64,000 bases of DNA from positions 62,001 to 126,000 of the forward strand of contig JAILLQ010000045.1 of the NCBI GenBank assembly GCA_024693045.1, in the 5' to 3' direction. The notes under the pieces are model-generated. The model was not told where the DNA came from. It did not search any database and saw only the letters and a list, made by a program, of their open reading frames with translations. Numbering within the stretch: the stretch's first letter is position 1; every line of letters begins with the position of its first letter. This DNA comes from Treponema sp. (GTDB lineage Bacteria > Spirochaetota > Spirochaetia > Treponematales > Treponemataceae). The position numbers and the translations under genes are program-made. Shown here piece by piece: positions 60,237 through 64,000 of this stretch.

Positions 60237-61451
60237 ATGAAAAATATATCTAAATATGCATGTTTTCTTCTATTAAATATTTTATTCTGCACATCATTAT
60301 TTGCAGAAGTGAGTTTCAGCGGATTTGCTGGTGCAAAAATGGATTTTTATTCCACAGACCCAGAAGAGTTCGATCCAGGGCTAAATATTCAGTCATTTTT
60401 TTCAGGACAGTTAAGTCTTAGCGACAACATTATGCTTAATGCAGAATTCTCCCTCAAGACTGATGATATTATAGAAAATTCAATATTCAAAGAAGCAGAT
60501 GCAAAGTTCACCGTAGATGAAATCTCTTTGGTTTTCAGAAAACAGTTTCCAATAGGAACAAACTATTTAAGTGCTTTTGCCGGAACTTATGAACCTATTG
60601 GTTCTGATATTTTTTTAAGAAGACAATTCGGTATAAAATCCATAGCATCACAAATAACAGAAGGATGGCTTGGCCTTTCTGGATCTATAATTTATCCAGT
60701 ATTCGGTGTGGGTGGTTCGGATGTCATACATTTTTCATCAAAACCCTTAGCTGCAGGTGTTTACATATATGTAAATCATGAACTTGAAGACAGTTATGTA
60801 TTTAACGGTGATTTCAGATTTGCTGGTAACTTTAGATATTTCACTTTCGATCTTGCAGCAGGCTTAGGAATTCCTATGGAAACAGACACAGATGACGACG
60901 CTTTTCTGTGGGTTAAAACTTTATATTGGCGAGCTGGCATGAATCTCCTTATTGGAAATTCAGAAACAACATCTCTTTTTATTCAGGCAGGATTTTCGGA
61001 ACTTACATTTAAAAAGAAAAATAATAAATTCAGTTTAAATGAAGATTCTGCTTATTTCCTGTTCGAACCAAGAATAAAAGCAAAGCAGGTTAAAATTCAC
61101 TTAAGTGCTTTCTCGTTTCCAGAAGAGACTGCCGAAGATTTTATTTTCATAAACGGGACAACAGGTGCAAATTTAAATGTTTTCTCTGATTCCCTATATT
61201 TATTTGGAAGAACTTTTACTTTAGGAATGAATTCAGCATTTGCATTTAAAGATAAAAATATTTTTGATTTAATAGACGATTTTAGCGATATAAATGAAGA
61301 TGACTATAACATTACAATTGCTCCATACATTATGGCTCGCTTCTATAACGGAGAGATTCATTTTATGACACAACTTTTAATTTCAGAAATGATGGATTCA
61401 AATTTCGGAGATGCCTTTAAAATTAATTTAGGTTATAAAACTCAATTCTAA
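60237..61451 (+). CDS. Predicted outer-membrane beta-barrel protein, sigma-28-controlled
   Basis: Not recognised as a named family. A Sec signal peptide (KYACFLLLNILFCTSLFA) is followed by about 380 residues of alternating hydrophobic/polar strands (VSFSGFAGAKMDFYS, IMLNAEFSLKTDD, YFTFDLAAGLGIPME, ITIAPYIMARFYNG) ending in NLGYKTQF, with the terminal Phe typical of BAM-assembled barrels. 404 residues. It has a near-perfect sigma-28 promoter, lies beside cheA and is monocistronic with its own terminator. A surface or periplasmic role tied to motility is inferred. The barrel call is moderate. Confidence 0.65.
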   Translation: MKNISKYACFLLLNILFCTSLFAEVSFSGFAGAKMDFYSTDPEEFDPGLNIQSFFSGQLSLSDNIMLNAEFSLKTDDIIENSIFKEADAKFTVDEISLVFRKQFPIGTNYLSAFAGTYEPIGSDIFLRRQFGIKSIASQITEGWLGLSGSIIYPVFGVGGSDVIHFSSKPLAAGVYIYVNHELEDSYVFNGDFRFAGNFRYFTFDLAAGLGIPMETDTDDDAFLWVKTLYWRAGMNLLIGNSETTSLFIQAGFSELTFKKKNNKFSLNEDSAYFLFEPRIKAKQVKIHLSAFSFPEETAEDFIFINGTTGANLNVFSDSLYLFGRTFTLGMNSAFAFKDKNIFDLIDDFSDINEDDYNITIAPYIMARFYNGEIHFMTQLLISEMMDSNFGDAFKINLGYKTQF

Positions 61452-61456
61452 TAAAG

Positions 61457-61499
61457 CAAAAAAAGCGGTAATTATAAAAATTACCGCTTTTTATTTTTT
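61457..61499. terminator. Bidirectional intrinsic terminator between the outer-membrane-protein gene and dapL
   Basis: A perfect 14-bp stem (61460-61473 with 61479-61492, core AGCGGTAATT / AATTACCGCT) and 5-nt loop, flanked by A-rich and T-rich runs. It serves both convergent genes. Confidence 0.9.
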
Positions 61500-61517
61500 C
61501 AGAAAAATCGTTATTCT

Positions 61518-62741
61518 CTAAAATACTAACTTAGAAAGTCTCTGGCAAGCTTCTTTTACATCTTCCTGATGTCCAAAAGAACTGAATCGAATAAAGCTTT
61601 CTCCTGATGGACCAAATCCACTACCAGGTGTAGTAACAACATTTGCTTCTTTCAATATCTTATCAAAAACTTCCCAGCTTTTCATTCCTGGAAATTTTGC
61701 CCAAACATAAGGACTATTTCCTGTGTAATAAATTTCTACATTAGCTTTCTTAAAGTTTTCACCTTGTAAAACTTCTGCAATAGCCTTGCCATTTACAAGG
61801 TAATAGTCGATAACCTCTTTCATAGCTTTTAAACCTTCAGGTTCAAGACAAGCAATACCCCCAGCCTGAACTACATTAGAAGCTCCGTTAAAAAGAGTAG
61901 TCATTACTCTGTTCCAGTCACGATTAACACTTGTACCATCAGCAAATTTTAATTCCATAGGGATAATAGACCAACCGAGACGAACACCTGTAAATCCAGC
62001 AGGCTTACTAAAAGAATTGATTTCAATTGAACAAGTTCTACTTCCTTCAATCTCGAAAATAGTCTTTGGAAGAGATTCATCGCGAATGAATTCTCGGTAA
62101 GCTGCATCGTAAATAATAATACAATCATTTTTATTTGCAAAATCGACAAGAGTCTTAAGTTGTGCTTTAGTAGCACAAGCACCAGTTGGATTATTTGGAG
62201 AACAGAAGTAAATCAAACTATTTTTCTTTACTTTCGACAAATCTGGAAAGAAATCGTTTTCTGGTGTACAAGGCATATAAGTAACACCTTTGTAACCATT
62301 CCCATTGTTTTTTCCTGCAGCACCAACAATTACAGAACCATCTACATAAACTGGATAAGCAGGATCCTGTACAGCAACTTTTACTTTAGAACCAAACAAA
62401 GTCTGAATTCTTGCAATATCACATTTTGCACCATCTGAAATAAAAACTTCTTCAGGTTTAGCAAGTCCCTTATACCAAGTTTCTGCAATTTTAGCTCTAA
62501 GAACAGAATTTCCCTGTTCGTCACCATAACCAGAATAACCTTCTTTTGTAGAAAGACCCATTGAATAGTCAGCCATAGCCTTTGCAATGAACTTTGGTAA
62601 AGGTTCAGTTGTATTTCCAATACCCAGGCTAATTATTTTTGCCTGAGGATTTTTTTCTGCATATTCTCTTCTTCTTCTAGCAACTTCAGGAAATAAATAA
62701 CCAGCTGTTAAATTTGTAAAACCTGTATTTCTTTTAATCAT
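61518..62741 (-). CDS. dapL: LL-diaminopimelate aminotransferase
   Basis: A PLP class I/II aminotransferase that converts tetrahydrodipicolinate directly to LL-DAP, a short lysine/peptidoglycan route. DapL hallmarks are LTAGYLFPEVARR at the start, SLGIGNTTEPLP, GYSGYGDEQGN, QDPAYPVYVD, FCSPNNPTGA, YDAAYREFI, PLP-Lys in INSFSKPAGFTGVRLGW, and RFSSFGH near the end. 407 residues. The SD AGAGGT lies upstream. It is 17 nt after icd, so probably co-transcribed with it. The genes are not obviously in one pathway, although 2-oxoglutarate/glutamate links them. Confidence 0.94.
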   Translation of the reverse strand: MIKRNTGFTNLTAGYLFPEVARRRREYAEKNPQAKIISLGIGNTTEPLPKFIAKAMADYSMGLSTKEGYSGYGDEQGNSVLRAKIAETWYKGLAKPEEVFISDGAKCDIARIQTLFGSKVKVAVQDPAYPVYVDGSVIVGAAGKNNGNGYKGVTYMPCTPENDFFPDLSKVKKNSLIYFCSPNNPTGACATKAQLKTLVDFANKNDCIIIYDAAYREFIRDESLPKTIFEIEGSRTCSIEINSFSKPAGFTGVRLGWSIIPMELKFADGTSVNRDWNRVMTTLFNGASNVVQAGGIACLEPEGLKAMKEVIDYYLVNGKAIAEVLQGENFKKANVEIYYTGNSPYVWAKFPGMKSWEVFDKILKEANVVTTPGSGFGPSGESFIRFSSFGHQEDVKEACQRLSKLVF

Positions 62742-62758
62742 AATATACCTCTTAAAAA

Positions 62759-63955
62759 CTACAATCTTTCCTTAATTGCAGCAATAAATTCCCAAGAATT
62801 AAGAATTTTCTTAGCAGGAGGATTAGCCAATGCCGCTAAGTCACCTGTCATATAACCATCTTCAATTGTAGACAGAGTAGCCTTTTCAAGTTTTTTTGCA
62901 AATTCAACAAGGTCAGGAGTATTATCGAGTTCTCCTCGTTTAGCCAAAGCTCCTGTCCAGGCAAATATAGTGGCTACAGGGTTTGTCGATGTCTTTTCAC
63001 CTTTAAGATAGCGGTAGTAATGCTTTTGAACTGTACCGTGACTTGCTTCATATTCAAATTCCCCGTTTGGAGAAACAAGAACGCTTGTCATCATAGCAAG
63101 ACTTCCACATGCAGAAGCAATCATATCACTCATTACATCGCCATCGTAATTTTTACAAGCCCATAAGAATCCACCCTTACTCTTCATAACACGAGCAACG
63201 GCGTCATCAATCAAAGTGTAAAAATATTCAATTCCAGATGCATCAAATTTCGACTTAAACTCATCATCGAAAACACGCTGGAAAATAGCTTTAAAGTTTC
63301 CGTCATAAGTTTTAGAAATTGTATCTTTAGTTCCAAGCCATACGCTGATTTTCTGATCAAGGGCATAGTTAAAACAACAGCGTGCAAAACTTTCAATTGA
63401 AGCATCAAGATTATGAATTCCCTGAATGATGCCAGGTCCTTTCATTACCTGAATTGTTTTCCTGATTTCCTGACCATCATCTCCAGTGAAAACCAATTCA
63501 GCCTTTCCTGAGCAAGGAGTCTTGATTTCACAGTTTTTATAAACATCACCATAGCCATGACGACCAAGAACAATCGGCTTTTCCCAGCTAGTAACATTGC
63601 ACTTAATATTATTAACAAAAATTGGAGCTCGGAAAATTGTTCCATCCAATTCACCTCGAAGGATTCCATTTGGAGATGGAGTAAGTTTTTTAAGTTTATA
63701 TTCTTCCATGCGAGCAGCGTTAGAAGTGATAGTCGCACATTTTACACCAACTCCAAGACGTTTAATAGCTGCGGCTGCTTCATAGGTAATTTTATCATCT
63801 GAATCATCTCGAGCCTTTAACCCAAGGTCATAATATTCAGTTTTCAAATCTACATAAGGTAAAAGGAGTTCATCCTTAATAACCTTCCACAAAACTCGTG
63901 TCATTTCATCGCCGTCAAGTTCGGCGATTTTATTTTTCATCTGTATCTTAGCCAT
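62759..63955 (-). CDS. icd: Isocitrate dehydrogenase, NADP-dependent, eukaryotic-type (type II)
   Basis: Converts isocitrate to 2-oxoglutarate with NADPH formation. The sequence is of the homodimeric type II class shared with eukaryotes: AELDGDEMTRVLWKVIKD, TITSNAARMEEYKLKK, SPNGILRGELDGTIFRAPI, GRHGYGDVYK, WLGTKDTISKTYDG and ASHGTVQKHYYRY (the last is the NADP region). 398 residues. No SD is present; a TATAAT lies 8 nt upstream of the ATG, so the transcript may be leaderless. T. pallidum lacks TCA enzymes, so this gene argues for a metabolically richer Treponema. Confidence 0.94.
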   Translation of the reverse strand: MAKIQMKNKIAELDGDEMTRVLWKVIKDELLLPYVDLKTEYYDLGLKARDDSDDKITYEAAAAIKRLGVGVKCATITSNAARMEEYKLKKLTPSPNGILRGELDGTIFRAPIFVNNIKCNVTSWEKPIVLGRHGYGDVYKNCEIKTPCSGKAELVFTGDDGQEIRKTIQVMKGPGIIQGIHNLDASIESFARCCFNYALDQKISVWLGTKDTISKTYDGNFKAIFQRVFDDEFKSKFDASGIEYFYTLIDDAVARVMKSKGGFLWACKNYDGDVMSDMIASACGSLAMMTSVLVSPNGEFEYEASHGTVQKHYYRYLKGEKTSTNPVATIFAWTGALAKRGELDNTPDLVEFAKKLEKATLSTIEDGYMTGDLAALANPPAKKILNSWEFIAAIKERL

Positions 63956-63963
63956 ATAGAAAT

Positions 63964-63969
63964 ATTATA
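63964..63969 (-). promoter_or_regulatory. -10 element of a possibly leaderless icd transcript
   Basis: On the minus strand TATAAT (63969-63964) is followed by 8 nt and the icd ATG, with no SD between. The -35 region (TTCTAC at 17-bp spacing) is poor, so only the -10 is annotated. Confidence 0.4.
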
Positions 63970-64000
63970 ACGAAAAAAAGGAGAGTGTAGAAGATAGTAA

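Overview
The window reads as chromosomal DNA of a spirochaete, most probably a Treponema other than T. pallidum. The basis is the spirochaete-type gene set (FlaA filament sheath proteins, a CheA-CheW/CheR-CheX-CheY cluster, a BpuR-like PUR protein) and a gene order matching the treponemal core as I remember it: mraZ-rsmH-ftsL-murF-ftsW-ftsQ-ftsA-ftsZ, then dprA-topA-xerC and flgB-flgC-fliE-fliF-fliG-fliH-fliI-fliJ. The DNA is AT-rich and densely coding. Most genes lie on the minus strand in long runs with 1-8 bp overlaps. I see no tRNA, rRNA, insertion sequence, prophage or CRISPR array, and no gene-free stretch longer than 300 bp.

Layout. (1) 1-16.7 kb: a BpuR-like gene on the plus strand converges on a minus-strand run starting at prfB (16679): PEGA protein, ftsY, a secreted protein, lolC-lolD-lolE, mcsA-mcsB-clpC, an orphan substrate-binding protein, a large secreted beta-rich protein and rnhB. 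(2) 16.8-18.5 kb: a TGS/uridine-kinase-like gene on plus. (3) 41.3-18.5 kb (minus): the division cluster from mraZ to ftsZ, xerD, a TPR lipoprotein, dprA, topA, xerC, hslV, hslU and the basal-body/export genes flgB to fliJ. (4) 41.5-45 kb: an uncharacterised nuclease-like gene (plus), two flaA genes (minus) and a class II aldolase (plus). (5) 60.1-45.1 kb (minus): cheA, a cheW-cheR fusion, cheX, cheY, lepB, secA, small envelope genes, a Nudix hydrolase, a NeuB-family synthase and hisS. (6) 60.2-64 kb: a predicted outer-membrane protein (plus), then dapL and a eukaryotic-type NADP isocitrate dehydrogenase (minus).

Main observations. The McsA-McsB-ClpC protein-quality-control operon is present without CtsR, and its McsB has lost the residues normally essential for arginine kinase activity. 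The lepB mRNA can form a 19-bp hairpin containing both its ribosome-binding site and its AUG. The predicted outer-membrane protein at 60237 has a near-consensus sigma-28 promoter, suggesting co-regulation with motility. mraZ is preceded by four MraZ-type boxes at exact 10-bp spacing, and its likely start is TTG. cheA, secA and icd have a -10 element 7-9 nt before the ATG and no Shine-Dalgarno sequence, suggesting leaderless transcripts. All assignments come from reading motifs; no database search was possible.
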